NCBI GenBank assembly: GCA_033782935.1
Contig: JAWQEG010003694.1
Coordinates: forward strand, 1 to 64,000
Reading direction: 5' to 3'
Source of the DNA: Petrolisthes cinctipes
Lineage: Eukaryota; Arthropoda; Malacostraca; Decapoda; Porcellanidae
Length of the DNA stretch: 64,000 bases
Positions within the stretch are counted from its first letter, which is position 1; the number at the start of each line of letters is the position of its first letter. Made by a program: the position numbers and the translations under genes. Shown one piece after another: positions 38,201 to 53,200 of the stretch. The notes under the pieces were generated by a model. That model was not told the origin of the DNA, did no database searches, and saw only the letters and a program-made list of their open reading frames with translations.

Positions 38201-41200
38201 GTCTTATTGAAGCTAGTTTGACCCTAATCTGTGCAGTCGGTTAGATAACTGTGTATTTGCACACTTAGAGGACTTGTAGTTTTGTTGGTGAGTTGGTGGG
38301 CCACAGTATTCTTCAATCTGTGTCAGGAAATGGCACCAATGCCTTATTTTACCGAGATTTTGTTTCATGGCACAGTTTGGAGGAATCAGTTGCCTCTAAA
38401 ACATTGACAATATCACAAGCCCCTTAATGTCACACCAAGGGTGCTTTCAGCAAACATCTCCCCTTGTAACAGAAATAGTACCAAACGCATGCAACAGTGC
38501 CTAGACCACCACAGACCATGATAATACAAAGGTCATTCCTCAGTTAAAATCTTATTCCGGTACAACTTACTACAGTATATGTTCTGTACTTGTTTACATC
38601 TGGGGTAGTTACCAGATGCCTCAGTACCCTGAAAATATATGCACTGTATTGGACTGTTGTTGTTGATGTTGTGGTGCAAAAATGTACAGTGTTTTTCACA
38701 GGTTACACAGAATTCATCATAGTATGAATATTATCCACAACAGAGCTTTCAATTTTAGCTATGGGTTGTGCAGCCATAATTCATTGTTTTGTTACTCCTC
38801 CAGCCTGTCTCGAGGGACGTCATTGTCAACGTTAGGGTGATGGAACATGTTTAAGTACTATACATGTAGTTTGGAAATGAGGGACATTAATAGTCAGAAA
38901 TTATATACTGTATCTCCATTTTACGTATTTTTATTGTTTGAAATGGCACCAAACTATTTCTGACAGACATGCCAGGTGGTTCTTATTGTTAGAAATTGTT
39001 CAGTGGTATTATGTCAGGCAATTCAAAGCTTCCTGGACACAATGATTGTATTGTGAATGTATATGTTAGCCTCGTTCATCAACATTACTTACTTTAACCA
39101 TGTCTTGGACTTCCTCACAGCCACCAAGGGAATTGAGGTTGTTGATACATTACACTAACGTCTACTCACTCAGTTGTTCAAGGAATATATTGTGTAACTG
39201 TATTATGAAATATGAGTGCGAGAGACTCGTAATGTAATGTAGCTTCTTATTATAGCTTGGCTTTGCTTGTTCTGTATTGTAGAGATGTCAGCTTGTTTGC
39301 TTCACTAAGTTGATAGCTTTTTGCATTTTTTTTTTTTTTCTAAATTTCACTTGCTTTCCACAGAACCTTATTTCTATGTTTAGACAAATTATATTTTAAT
39401 ATTAATTGAATTATATATTTTTTTATTTCTTTTATGATGCAGATTTTGCAACATACAGTATTATAATCATCATGTTTGTAGATTGTTTCACTTCTTTGGT
39501 CAGGTCGTAATAGTGTAGTAGAGTTCCTTTACATTTAGGTCTTTTTCTCAGTAAATTTTTGACTGTGGGATAGAAGAGATGATATTCACTAGATTAGAAT
39601 CTTAAGAAATATTCACTTTATTAGAGTATTTTTTGTGTAATTAATTTGCAAAATTTAATTCATGTTAGTTTTGTGTATGAGTTACACTTTACATTACTGT
39701 ACTTCTTATGTGTTGTAGACAGAATTTGGAATTTCATTCTTGAACCGAGTTAATTTTAACTGGGTTAAGCAATTAAGTAGGTACATACATTTTAAATGTT
39801 TATTATTGAAACTTCTGTGTACCATTACTATATGGTACTGTATGTAGGATATTACAATAAATTGAACTCATTAACAGCACCATAGATGGATTTACTACAG
39901 TATACAGTATATAAGATTCATTAAAATAATGCTGGTGTGGTACAACTGCCTTCTCTTACATTTCCCATTTAGAATTGTCATATACAGTACCACTCCTGTT
40001 AACTTTGCATCTTGAGACTTCTGACCCTGTCCTTTGAAGCAATATTACGCCTTTTACTCACAACTGATATTGCTGGAATTTGAAAGTCAGAACTCTTGTG
40101 ATTACACTTGACAGGAACACAAGTTTGGCAGAACTAGATGGCAATAATGGCAAGGGAGGCAACTATACCTTATGACATTATGTGTGAAGTTTGGCACTGC
40201 TTTTGGCAGTTTAAAGAGTGATTATCCTCTCTGTAAATAGCAAGTGAGCGACTGTGTAACTTAAAGTTTTTGGTGTGGAGTGTAAATATGCTTCCTTTTA
40301 ATTATTTAAAACAAATTTTAAAAAAATATTTACAAAAGAATTTATGATTATTACTGGAAAAGATTTTCATAGTCATATTTACTGCACACTTTTAAACATA
40401 ATTTTTTCCTAGTGTATTTTGAAATGAAGTGAATAAATTTAGAAAGTATAAGATGACACAGTAACATTGAAATAATTTTCTGTTCATCTCTCTGTTTTTC
40501 ATACTTTATTATGGTGCTCCAGTTTTGTACAGTTTAAAATTATTTACATTGGAAGTAAAGTGTGCAGTAGTAGAGTACAATATATAAAACAAGTTACTAA
40601 TTCTGATATGGTACGGAAGGATTGGTGCCATCTCAGACATGTACTGTTTTATATCATAGACATCTCTCCCTTACATACTTCCCATTTCACAGCTCGTCCA
40701 AGAAAAACGTCCGACCATCCGCCCATTAGTTCGGTCACCTCCCCAGACCGCATGGGGAGGTCCAGAAGCAGAGGAGGAGTGTCTCAGTCCCAACGTAAGT
40801 TGTCCACATCTTAGATGTGTCCTTGCGTAATGATGTGATTGCCAGTTGTGTCCGTGAGGATTGAAAAACTCGGTATAAAATTGGGCTTGTTATTGTATAA
40901 TATTTTGGACACTCACTCTAGTAAAATCAATTCCCTACATAATATTGTGATGGCTGTGGGTTAAATTATACACACACACTAGTAAAACGATTCCCGCAGC
41001 TGGTAGTCGGAGCGGGTCGCCCTCCTCCCGGCTAAGCTACGCCACATACGCGTCACCTGGGGACTCTGGCACCATGGGGCGGACCCGACGTAGGAGTGGA
41101 ATCCCTCGCTCCACCGGCACCTCCAGGGAACCTTCACCCAGTCGCTACGGAGGCATCTCAAGCATCTCACCCTCTAAGTCACGCTCACGATCCATCTCTG

Positions 41201-44200
41201 GTATATTTGGCTCTATTTTATGTTAGTGTTCCCTGTATGATCTCTACTCCTGTATTTTGCTTTAGTTTATCAAACATGCTGAACATTTATACATTCATAA
41301 GGGCTAAGGTAGTTTGTGTTGTTCATTTATTATAATTATAACCTTGTCTTGTGTTTCATATTATTTGCTGTAATTTATCATCTCAGTAAAGTCTTTGTCA
41401 AACATGCATTCATACACTATAGTTAAAGTAGTTTGTAATGCTTCCTTTATATCAAACCTTATCCTATCGTCCATATTTTGTCTCTGCAGGTGCCTCAGAA
41501 ATGCCCCCACAGGTGCCTAAGACCCGACAAGTAATGGCACAGAAGATCTTACAACAGAGTAGGGAAGCAGAGAGTGCCCTTGCTGATGCATTGGTTAGTC
41601 TGCCACCTGGAGGAGTTCTTGTGAGTACCTTAATTTTTTGTATCCATCTCTCATTTTTCATTTCTCCCTCTGCCTCACTTTATACCCCCTCCTTGTGGTC
41701 ATTTCTTTCTTCCTCCTTTCCTCTCTTTCTCTTTTTTTACCTCTGTTCCCTCTCATACTCTCTCTATGCCTCACATCTCCCTCCATTGCTCAGACTAGTA
41801 CGTAGGGTAGAATAGTTGTCAAACCACAGCCTAAGGACTATCTGCTTTGTTGCTCTTTATCTCCCTCTCTTTATCTCTCCCTCCCTACAGTCAGTCACCT
41901 CACAATTTCATGGACCACTTAAACGAAGACTTGCCACTTGTTTAAAATCCTCGCACAGTGATGCAGAGATGGAAGGCCAAGTATCTTATATAAGTATATA
42001 CTTGTCTTTTACTGTAGTGTTGTGAATGAGGTCATAGCTAGCACCATCGAAAATATTTCCTGTAGTTTACATTTATAATTGTGTACTGTATGGCTCATTT
42101 TTGCTGGCAGTTAGTGATTACACGTTTTGACATTACCCAGCTTTTTATCCTTTTTTTTTTTATGCATACATATTCATCTAGTACTAGTTTTGGACTAGTT
42201 TTTTTCTGCACAGTCATGAGCAGTATTTTTTGGCCCATCCAGGACAAGTGAAGTAATCTTGATGCAAGATGTTCATATTGTTTAGTGCATCTCTTTACAA
42301 GCTGTCATCAATATAGTAAACAATTATGTATCATTCCTATCGCTTTGGATGAACCAGAAAGTACTGTATGTATTGTGACTGAATTGCAGATCCAAATGAA
42401 TGTTACTTTTACCCGTATATATCTAACCATTATGATTGGTATTGTTACTATAATTGTATGAGTATATAAGTAACCCAGTCACTGTATCAGGTAAGTGTAA
42501 ACAATGCTTAGGCCTATTTTGTGTACAATCACGCTCAATAGTCCTGTAACACCTTCCAATGAAATGACCAAGAAAAATATTGCAAAAGTAAAACTGTTAT
42601 TCCCTGAAATATTAGTTAATTGGATTTAGTCAGATGGCTCACTTTCATTCACGTGATTCAGGATTTTTTATTGTGACTGCACTTACTGTATAGGTTTATT
42701 CTGTTTATCTGTCTATCCTTGTTTTTTTTTAACTCTAATTTAATTTCCTTATTTAAATGATGGTTTACTTTAATTTTATTGTGATACTGAAATTCTGGAG
42801 ATAATATTTGCATCTTCCAAGTGTTGTACTCTACATACATGCAAGGTATTGATGTTTGATCACTACAAAAAAGTGTCTGTGCACATTTCTGGTTTGGTAC
42901 AGCATGATACTCTAAATGAAGCAAGTGAATTTTGTACTCTGTTATTCTAAGACTGTGTGAGCCAGAATGTTTATTCAGACCAATATTACCAATCATAGTG
43001 TACTGTATATAAAATTTTAAGATATCCATGGGTTAACGGAATACCGTAGTATAACATCAGCAGACTATCCTAGGAAGTAGATAGTATGGAAGAATATTTT
43101 ACTGTAACAATACAATACAGTATTGCCCCTTAATGTTTGTAGTATATTTTGTGTTATGTATTGTATCAAGGTAGTGTAAAGGGTTTTTATATATAGTAAT
43201 TGTAACATGAAGGTCATATGTTTCCTGTCAATGTTTGGAGGATTATAACAGCCTTCCGATTCACCAACAAGGAAATACCCTCTACTGTACTTCGGTTTAA
43301 GCAATCTAAGCAATTATTCTTTGTGCAACAGTTACCTCAACCCTTCTGACATTTTTTATAGAGCAGATAGCTTATATACAATATACCTTTAGGAATCCTA
43401 CAGTATGTCAATCAAAACTGTACTGTATTTAAATGATGCCAGAAATGGAAGCTGTAAAATGTCAGACTCATTCACAGTTATTTACTTTAATGACCAGAAA
43501 ATCAGTCGGTATAAAACAGGATAATGGATTTTATTCACATATTCAGTTTATCTCCAGAGTTAGGAACCATGATGTTGACTACAGAGTACTGGTGTTATCT
43601 TTTAGATGCTGATATGTCATAGTGTATATTTTAAAGTTCAGTACATTATATATCGCTAAGCCTTCATTGGTGCTATATGCAGAGCTGTATGTGTTGTTGT
43701 TTGTTGTGTGTAGTGAGCATTGGGGTTCCGATACTTTTAAGGATAAAATAATAATTAACATTACATTGCTACATAATTAATTGACTACTGTATACAATTT
43801 ATGCTGCTAATTCTTTTAAATACTGCTATGCATATGTCAAGTGTGTCTGATTGTGAATAAATTACTCATCCCCCATAATGGCTAGAGTTTGTACTTGATG
43901 ACTCATGAAATCACAAAAACTCAAATTATTGATGTGATGCTCCATGTTTATGTTAATATAGTGTACATTGAGAAAAAAAAATTTGGTAATAATTCTTGTG
44001 TTCCTGCAGTCGTCCAGGACCCTACAACCTCCAAGCTGTCATGTATGTACCATCAATCAATTTACACCATGATTTGTAAACCTAGACTTGATATTCTCTT
44101 CACCATTTACTCAACACCCTTTGGTTTGGTGATGTAGTTTTGTATGGAAGTGCAGTATAGTTTGTATTTGCACCAGCAATTGTATAGTATCACAAATAAT

Positions 44201-47200
44201 TTTCAGTAGTCTACCAATGTCTTGATCACTTAAGTTCTCCCCATCACTAATGAATCTATTAATGCTTGCCCAACAGGAAAAACAGCCTCTGTTTTCCCAA
44301 CCCAGTAAAACTTTCAAGGTGATTTACACAATTACTAAATTATGTTACTGCTGTGCTTCCCTTCTAAACCCCCTTTAAGCTAACAAGATAAACTTTCCCT
44401 ATTGGCAAATTTTTTATTTTTTTTATACTATCTGTCCTTACTGGACTTTCTAAAATTATTTTGTGGTGTTCCTTTGCTACTTTTGTAGCCATTTTTGAAA
44501 ATGGAGATGCCCCAAATATATCACAAGTTATTCATTTGTGTGAGATCCTTCATAATATAGTACTTATTCACTTTCCAAGTGCAGGAAGAGCCAGTGACAG
44601 TTAAGAGGGAATGATAAAATTGACCATTATTATTGAGTTGGATTCTTAACAGGCACTTACTGAAGAGTGTCTTTTACTGCACTTGGACAGAGATTTAAAA
44701 GTATTTCTTAAACAGTTTTTGATGTTCATAGCTTAGTACCGTATTATTCAGTTCACCTCACACATATACTGTAGTAGGAATTCAAACAGATTACATAATT
44801 TTGGAAGATGTTGGTGATTTGGAGTCAACAGTAGATGTTCTGTATGGTATTTTTTACACTTGTATTCCTTGCTTAACAAGTTAGCACTGTTGTAGTCTTC
44901 ATCCACTACTCACTGTACTTGTTTGGGTCTAGATACATTCACCTTGTAATTAATACTCTCACGCCTTGGGTATGGCTTATGCACTGGTGGTGTTTTTCAT
45001 ATGTTCTTCAATAACATATTCAGTCTTTTGGTATGTAACACTTGTTTCAGTAGGGCACAATGTGAATTGTTTGATCATCATGGTCATTGGGAACCATTCA
45101 CATATCCAGGTTTTGAATGATGAGTGTGTGAGTATTATGAGAACTTTGTGTTGTGACATTTTGGAGTGCTACTGATTCCTCCAAACTATAATGTTACAAA
45201 ATAATGCCTTACCCATGTACTGGAGTTATCAATTTCGTGGCACATATGGAGAAATGAATAACCCTCCAGTTTGCTCAAAACAGAAGGCCCCCTTAGATTC
45301 AAGTACCAATGTTTTTTCCTATAATGGAAGTGTTGTTAGAATGTAACTTTTGCTATAGAACCATGTAAGGTACGAGCATTACTGAGTTAACCTAATACTG
45401 TAGTTCACTTAGATTATAACCTGTAATATCTAGTCAAAAGAATACACAATAGTTATGAAGGCATAGTATTTTGTTATGTATTTCAACAGCCATTACAATG
45501 CCTCCGTACAATAATGTGCGGAAAAGTCTAACTGGTCTGTGATCATCCTCTAGCTCTTTGAGTTTTCTGGCACATAGACCCTAGTGTGGTGTTCTGTTGA
45601 TCACAAAACTATCGGTGTCTAATACAGTATTTGTGATATATTTTGGACCAAAGGAAGGTCACCTAGATATTAATGTCTGACATCAGCAGTTGTTAGAATG
45701 TTTTTTGTACACATTAGACCTGTGCATCTATAGTTTTGTGATCTGTGGTACTGTACCTTGTTACAGGTATATGTTTAGATTGTTATGTCGAGAGTGATGT
45801 CAGATAACTTCACATATGGTAAATAGAGCCACTTTCTATTGTGTCTCGGTGCAAAGTTGTTATCCATTGAACACCCATTGATTGCATTTTGTTTTACCAA
45901 GTTAGTGTATTGAATATGGAATACCTTGTGGCTTTATATTGGTGTTATTATTAATGCATGAAATAACTAAAATGTTTTACTACGGTGTTATTGAGCTATT
46001 TTAACTACAAGTTTGATCTTAATATCAAAGAGATGTAGAAGAAGTAATTTACAGTTCCTTGATGTTGTTGCTAATCTGTATACGTTAGAAGAGCTTAGGT
46101 AACGTTAAGTTAGAGCATGAACTGTACATCTTTGAAGGAATGGTCTGGAGGAGGGAAGGTAATATGGACATGTATGGATGAAAAGGGCATGAGGGGAAGA
46201 GATAGAAGAGTACAAGGATAAGATGGATGACAGGAAAGATGGAGATTGTGAAGTATACAAAAATTTGTAGCTATGCAGCACAATTTATTTAATGCAAGGA
46301 ATGAGGAGGAGAAGGTCTGGGAAGAAATATTTTGAGTTTTAAGAAGGGGAGGAGGATAATATTGTAAGAGTGATATAGATGGAAAGATTGAAACAGAAAG
46401 ATAAAAAAATGTTTGGCAAGTGGAGTGTTGATAAGTAAGGAAGGTGACAGGGGAGTACTGGGTCGGAAAAACACTAGGTTTACATAGATCAATGATAGTA
46501 ATGCCTTGGTACAAAAGAAGTGCAGGAGCGGACTGGATGTTATTTTGGGCTTGAAGATGTTTTGGTTGGTATAGTGGAAATGGCATGTTACTGAACAAGG
46601 ACATACAGGAACACTTTATGATTGATTATAGAGATCCAGTGAGGGGAATGAGAGATCAGCAGACATTATTTCATGACCTGAGTGAAATTTCAGAGACAGA
46701 TACAGTATATACCAAAAGGAAATACATAATGATTCAGTGATCAGGTTTTAGAGATTCTGTGATAGATTCGTCTGCTTGGCTATTTTTCCAGCTGATATTG
46801 TGAATGAAATATATTTTGTATTAATAAAAACATGCATGACAGCAAAGTCAGTCTGGTATTGAACATCATGATCATCATCGTCATCTGGATTCTAAAATGT
46901 ATTCTGTGATACTACAGTACTTACCACACTTAAGGGGGTTATCTCGTACGGTCATATTTTACGGCTACTGATTCCTTCAAACTAGATCGGAAAATAAACT
47001 TTCTCAATATACAGTAAATAATAAGTTATCTGTTTTCTGGCATAGTTTGGAGGAATCCATAACCCTTCAGTTTACCAACAAGAGATTCTCTCCTTAAATC
47101 CCCCTAATTAGAGCTATTGATGTTATACTGTAATTAGCTGATCTTATTTTTATTTTCTTATGATGAGATTAAAATGATCCAGCCTGATACAAAATTAACA

Positions 47201-50200
47201 CCTTCTTTTCTTACAGCGCTCTCCAAACAGAAAGATGTACACTAAAGCCTTTGAGGACCAATCTGACAATGACAGTGAAACCTCCAGTGTTTGCTCAGAA
47301 CGCTCATTCGATTCCTGTAGAAGAAATGAAGTAAGTACAGTTGAGAGAATATGATAAAGGATAACAGGGAATTCTGGATATAAATTGTTGCCCAAGCCAC
47401 TTCAGACATAATTAACAAGCATATAGACATAACGCAATTTAGATGTACAGTAGAAGGAAATATGTTATTAAATGGGTAATGAGCAAAAAAAAATGTTGCA
47501 ACAGCGAACTGAATACCTGTGTAAGACAGCACTGGGTTTCAGTATGGGAGCAAGATTTTGTCAGCCAACTGGACAATGGTGATTCTACTAATTTGTGCAG
47601 TCAACCAGATAACTTCAGTTGTTTAACATAACTTAACATTCCTAGAACTACTGTAGTGTAGTTAGGTGTCAACCATATCATCACCAGTGTTAGGTATACC
47701 ATGAAAACTTGTGAAATGTTTTGTCATACTCTCTTCCAATATTTCATTTTAACACTTGGAGAATAAATTGTTTCATGCTGTTGTAAACCAATCAGTCAGT
47801 CAGCCACTTGGTGTTGCTTAAGAAAACTTCCAGGTAATTGATGCCAGAGTTAGGAATAATTTATGGAGAGTATATTCTGTGCGTCTTGTCTGGAAACAGA
47901 TGTTGTAAATTTCTTTTACGCTACAGGAGAAATACTTCACAACAAATAGTTAATTAACTCTTCTTCATATTTATAGCTAAGGATAGGTAAACTCAGATAT
48001 TGGGCATTTAACAAAAAAAAACAAAAAAACGAGCAATTTATGTAATTTGTGTGTCATAGACTAACTGAACATTTTTTTTTTTTTATTGTACAGACTTGAC
48101 TGACATACAGACCACACATTGTTTTATGCAACAGTTTATATGAAGAAACCCCCTGTTATTGCATCTGTTATTATTATGATTGTTTGGAGTGACATTCTTA
48201 CAGTTATTAATGTGCCTAAGGGTATGGATTTGAGTGATATACTAAATCTTTCAAGTTTTATCCGACAATTCACTAACATTGTATAGTACACTAGTGTTTG
48301 TGTAGGCTGTCATCAATTTTTGCCACTCATTAATTTCGTACATTAGCTCGCTAACAGACATTTTGTAGTTAAAGAGCATCAACATTTCCCCTAACTGCAA
48401 GAGGAGGGCGAGCAATTCCACCAGAGCTTGATGTTTTAATTAAAGGTGCTACCAGTAGGACTAAATTTACTGAATAATGTGGTTAGTGTAATTCCCAAAA
48501 TGTACAGGATGGCGCCAAAGTAGGTTCAGTTTAATTTCATGTATTTTATTTTATTTTATTTTTATTGTTTTGACAAATTTTATCATAACATAGAATATTT
48601 AATTTACATTTTAATGTGTAAAAGTGACTTTAGGTTACATTGTAAAAAAGAATGCAGACAACAAAAGTGTATACTGTACTGTGCCTACTTTTGTACCACA
48701 CTGTATAATCGTCAAGAGATGTATAATCGTCAACGGAAAGAGATGGTGATAACTACAGATTTGCCTTTATGGATACTTTATTATGAAAGAAGACTCAAGC
48801 TTGAAAGTTTTAGTGTAGAGTATTAGTAGATATTTCCCCCACACTCCCCCCTCAGAAATTGTTAGGCATGACTACGCTACCTATATTGTACATACTTCAC
48901 ACGCATCAAGGGGCAAACCATACGTGCATAAATTACGTGTAGTGTTTCATAGCTTTGTATGTTATCAGGGTACAGTATATGCCACATTCTGTAGTCTATA
49001 ATGACCATAAGTAAATATCCACAACTGATGTCATGCATTATGCTTCACTGTAATTGGTTGAAACACACTGTAGGTCATCCAATCAGGTGCTAGGTAGAAG
49101 CATCTATGATATTAATTATGGACATATACTGATGATCAGATATAAAAGAAGACAAATTATTGTATGTTTGGCATTTTTTATTTTATGTAGGCTTCAGTTA
49201 TATACAGTACATACATCCCCTGCCTCTATTTGTATGTGTATATGTGTGTGTAACTGTATGTGTTGTGCATCTTGTAGTATGTGTGTATGTTTTGTTTTGA
49301 TGTACCACTGGCAGATAATTGTTTCTCTTGGTCTTCCCTGAGTCTATTACCCTCACTATTATCAGACGGCAGCTCATGAACCAAGTCACAATGGAACAGG
49401 GATAGTGATTTGTGGATTTGTCACTATCCAGACCAACAGATCCACCAATCACAATGATAGTTCCATAAAGCCTTTTCTTCAAGTAATAGATGCCAGGTAG
49501 AGCCACATGTACACTCGCCCCAGAAAGTATCGGTGCAGGGTGTGGTCAACGACGACCGAAAAAATGCATACCGATAACATACATTTAACCTGTGGCATTT
49601 TGGGTGTGTTAGTGTGTGTGTCCTCAGTTCTTCACACAACCCACCCATCTTACCATCCAAGACAACTCCTCACAAGCATTACACAACATTCAGTGGGAAC
49701 ACCTCACACATCCCATTAGGTATCATCACTGATCTCAAAATAATCAAACTAAAGTACATAACACCGATATTCTCTGGAGTGCTTATACGTTCCAATCTCC
49801 TGGGACGGCCATCTGGAATATATTTTGCTGGATGCATTCGTGACACTTGTATTAATAGTCGTTTCCTTCTCAGATAGTATACAAAGTCATGAGGTATGGC
49901 TTGATTTTTTAATGGTATACATTTTCAGGCTTTACATATTTTTAGAATGAACCCAGTACTGTACAGTTGGCCACAGAAATTCTTACACAGGCTGTATTGA
50001 AACAGAGGTCATTATTCTTGAAATACTGCAATGAATGGTCTACCAAGTTACTCGGTGATTGCAAAATAACTAATCTAATAATAATATTGTATTGCAGTTA
50101 CTTAGTCTTACATTTTCTATATGTTGTAAACCCTCAAAAACAACAGCGTGTGTACAAATTCTTGTGGCCAATAGTACGTGCATGCAATTATTGTATTCCC

Positions 50201-53200
50201 TGGTAGTTTGTGTATTTGTGGACAATAGTTGTAATTACCCAGCTGTAAAATTTGTATGAAAGTCAATTGAAATCGTGTTTGTAGACTGATTTTATCGTTT
50301 TAGAACCTCACTGAAGTCGTGAAACCCAAATGATAATATCACAGTCAAACTTGATAGGTCAAATGGTTCATCATCCCCAAATCATCTCAGTGGTAGAAGA
50401 AACTATTGTCCATGACTGCACCAGTACTTATTTATCTACCATGTGTTCCCAGCCTGTGTTGATAGTTAGAAGTCCCAGTACTATCGGTGTTCACAAGACA
50501 GTGGAACATTAATTTTTTTCCCCTCCTCCCTTTTTGATGGTTGAATTGACTTGTCCCTCCTGTAATGAATTAGTACAACTATTTTTTTTTCTAAGGCATT
50601 GGGGCTGTTCAGACAGTTTGCGATGGTGTACGCACATTCTTTAGACTACCACAGTGTCAGATGAAGTGCTGCATAAATACCTGACAATGTTATTATTATT
50701 ATTATTTTTATTAATAGTAATATTATTTTTTAAGTATATAATTTTTATTTAGTGTTTTTTTTGTGAATGCTGTATCTTCCCCTTTTCATAGCATCCTCCA
50801 CTCAGCATGGGTAGGGAATTCCTAGCTGCTCCCCCCCTCCCCCTTGCAAGAAAGTTAAGGGGTTCATCTGTTGTCAGCAAATAGGGAGGTCACTGATTCC
50901 TTCAAACTATGCTACAAAATGGATCTCTGGAGTTACCATTTTGTTTCCTGACATAGCTTGAAGGAATCAGTAGCCCTCCAATCTGCCAGACAGAGACGAT
51001 CCCCATATATCCTATGCAGAATTCTAGAACTGCTATCACAAATGCTCCCTGTCTATATAAACCCCAACTGATGCCTAAAAAAAAAATAATAATAATAATA
51101 ATAATAAAATAAAATAAGACAAATTGTATGGATAAATGTTTCCGTGTTTGAATAATGTCAAATTGCTCTTCCTCTTTCTTTTGAGGAGACAACAAACAAT
51201 GCTTTCAGTGGATTGGAGGCTACTGATTCCTCCAAGCTGAGGCAAAAACCAGAGTGTCTCAGGTTTTGTGGCACAGCTTGGAGGAAGAAGTAACCTCCAA
51301 TTTAGTGATGGCTTCATTATAACCCCATAATCCTTGGGAGTTGAGAATTTTTTTGTGACATAATCATTAGTCCAAGTATCATTATGTCTCCTAAGACTCG
51401 AGTCATTGTTTACAAATTTATCGGAATAATAATATAAAGTTTGGACACTGAGTACTTCCTCCAACCAAAAAAAAATTATTGAACGAATTAGTCAGGAAAC
51501 ACAGCACCACAAAATTCATCAGCCGGTTTCGAAAAATGAGAAAAGACACGACAACACAACTGCACACACGTCTGAGAGTCCCATTGCCATATTTGAATGT
51601 GTTGCAGGTTACCCGCATTTTGACTTTTCTTTTGTGTAGCTTATCAGTGGTTCTCTTTCTTGCCATGCCCCCCTAGCTATTCTGGTACGGATCACAACAA
51701 CGTATACTGAAGGAGGTGTGGGAGCCGTCTGCAAAGGTGAGTACTTTCCTCTGACTTCCTGCTACTAGTGTCATAGATCCTCGAATAAATACCACTCCAC
51801 CATAAAGCGGTTGGTAGTGGCAGAGCATCGTCACTCATTGATTTTATACCATTTATTTTCAGTCACGATTTATTATTTTTCTAGATGGTATGATTTGAGA
51901 AATAGCAGAGTAATGGCAAAGCATCTGTTTTCTGTATATATTTCCTCCCAAACTGGATGTAATGTAATTGCTATGCAGATTAATTCATATGTGGTATACA
52001 GTACAGTACTGTGTTTCTATGAGTCAACAGAGCACCAACAATTATGTACACTGACCAGCTTAAGGTCACTTTGAGATGAATCATGTTTTCAATAATGTTC
52101 AGCCACTCCAGTCTTCCAGGCCCCATTTATTTCACCTAATGTATGATGCTATGGAGATGGAGTATTTTTTTTTTTTTTCATTGTTCAGAATTGTTAATTA
52201 GTTTAGTACATACAATATGTTATCAGTCTTCTTCAACTTCACCTGTATTGTAGCTATCGTGATTGGTAACAAATTCCAAATAGTTTCAAGCACTATTGTC
52301 TTTTTATCAAACTTCTGTATCTTCACCTGTACTGAGCCTGGAAACTTAAATAAATACAGTAAATTCATGAACTGTATATAGCACACATGATTTTAAAAAT
52401 ATACTACAATATTGTGTCACATATATTTTATATCATGAGGAATACTATGCTGTGTATCATCATACCAGATCTTGGTTTTCTCTTCTACTTTCCAGTCAAT
52501 ATAATTATTATTACCTTTTTATGGTAAGGATTGTACAGAATGATTATTGTTAATGCTCATACACATGTGATTTTTATCTTATGTAAACAACTTATTATTA
52601 TGAAGATTTGTACTGTAAATGTAGTTTGAACATTGAGTAATTTGCATTTTGTACTCTCCCAAAATTACTGTAATTTGTAAATGGAAGGATTTCATGGTTG
52701 CAACTCTCTTTGACAAGAGTTTATGCTGTTCATTGTATATTGAAAAAATATTTAAACTAAAGTTCAGCAGATTCCACATTTAAAATAAATTGAATGGTGT
52801 ACTGGTATCCTGTTATACAGTACTATTGCATTTTCATACTGTATGAGAAATGTATACTTCTCACTTAAAATTAGGACATACTGCTGTATGGCTTTTGAAT
52901 ATTGGACCTTTTCTTCTTACGTACACAATATTCTAGCAATGTTGTAAGCCATTTCTTATGATATATTGAAATGATTGTCAACTTTTGAATGTTAGGAACA
53001 CCTCTCTCCCACAAGGAAAATCATCTGCGTTAAGTCAGAAAAATAAAAAAGTTGTTATTAGCCATTGCTTAAAGATACCAAAATATTAATGAGGTTTCGT
53101 CCCCTCACAGATGCAAGACGTCAACGACATCATCCTAAACTGTGCGTCGACTCACTGGGGTGACCGGAAGGAGGGCATGATGGCTCTCCAGGAATTCCTA

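Larger units (their letters stand above)
36683..40692. other. CLASP introns around the 21-nt microexon
   Basis: Three A-type hairpin MITE copies (36745, 37288, 38276) occur here. Most of 38.5-40.6 kb is AT-rich sequence in which I see nothing else. Confidence 0.75.
41981..47216. other. CLASP intron before SSVCSERS exon
   Basis: It has a Tc1-like MITE (42526-42679), hairpin MITE copies (43118, 45155, 46930) and otherwise AT-rich sequence. No coding similarity was recognised. Confidence 0.75.
47331..51676. other. CLASP intron before exon 51677
   Basis: Two hairpin MITEs lie near the 3' end (50855, 51183). A - strand open stretch at 49198-49506 is unexplained. The remainder is AT-rich. Confidence 0.7.

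Noticed and set aside
49198..49506. - strand frame containing [11 protein letters not shown] and [11 protein letters not shown]
   Set aside because: It looks more protein-like than its surroundings, but I could not assign a family. It lies antisense in a CLASP intron with no supporting signals, so it was not annotated.
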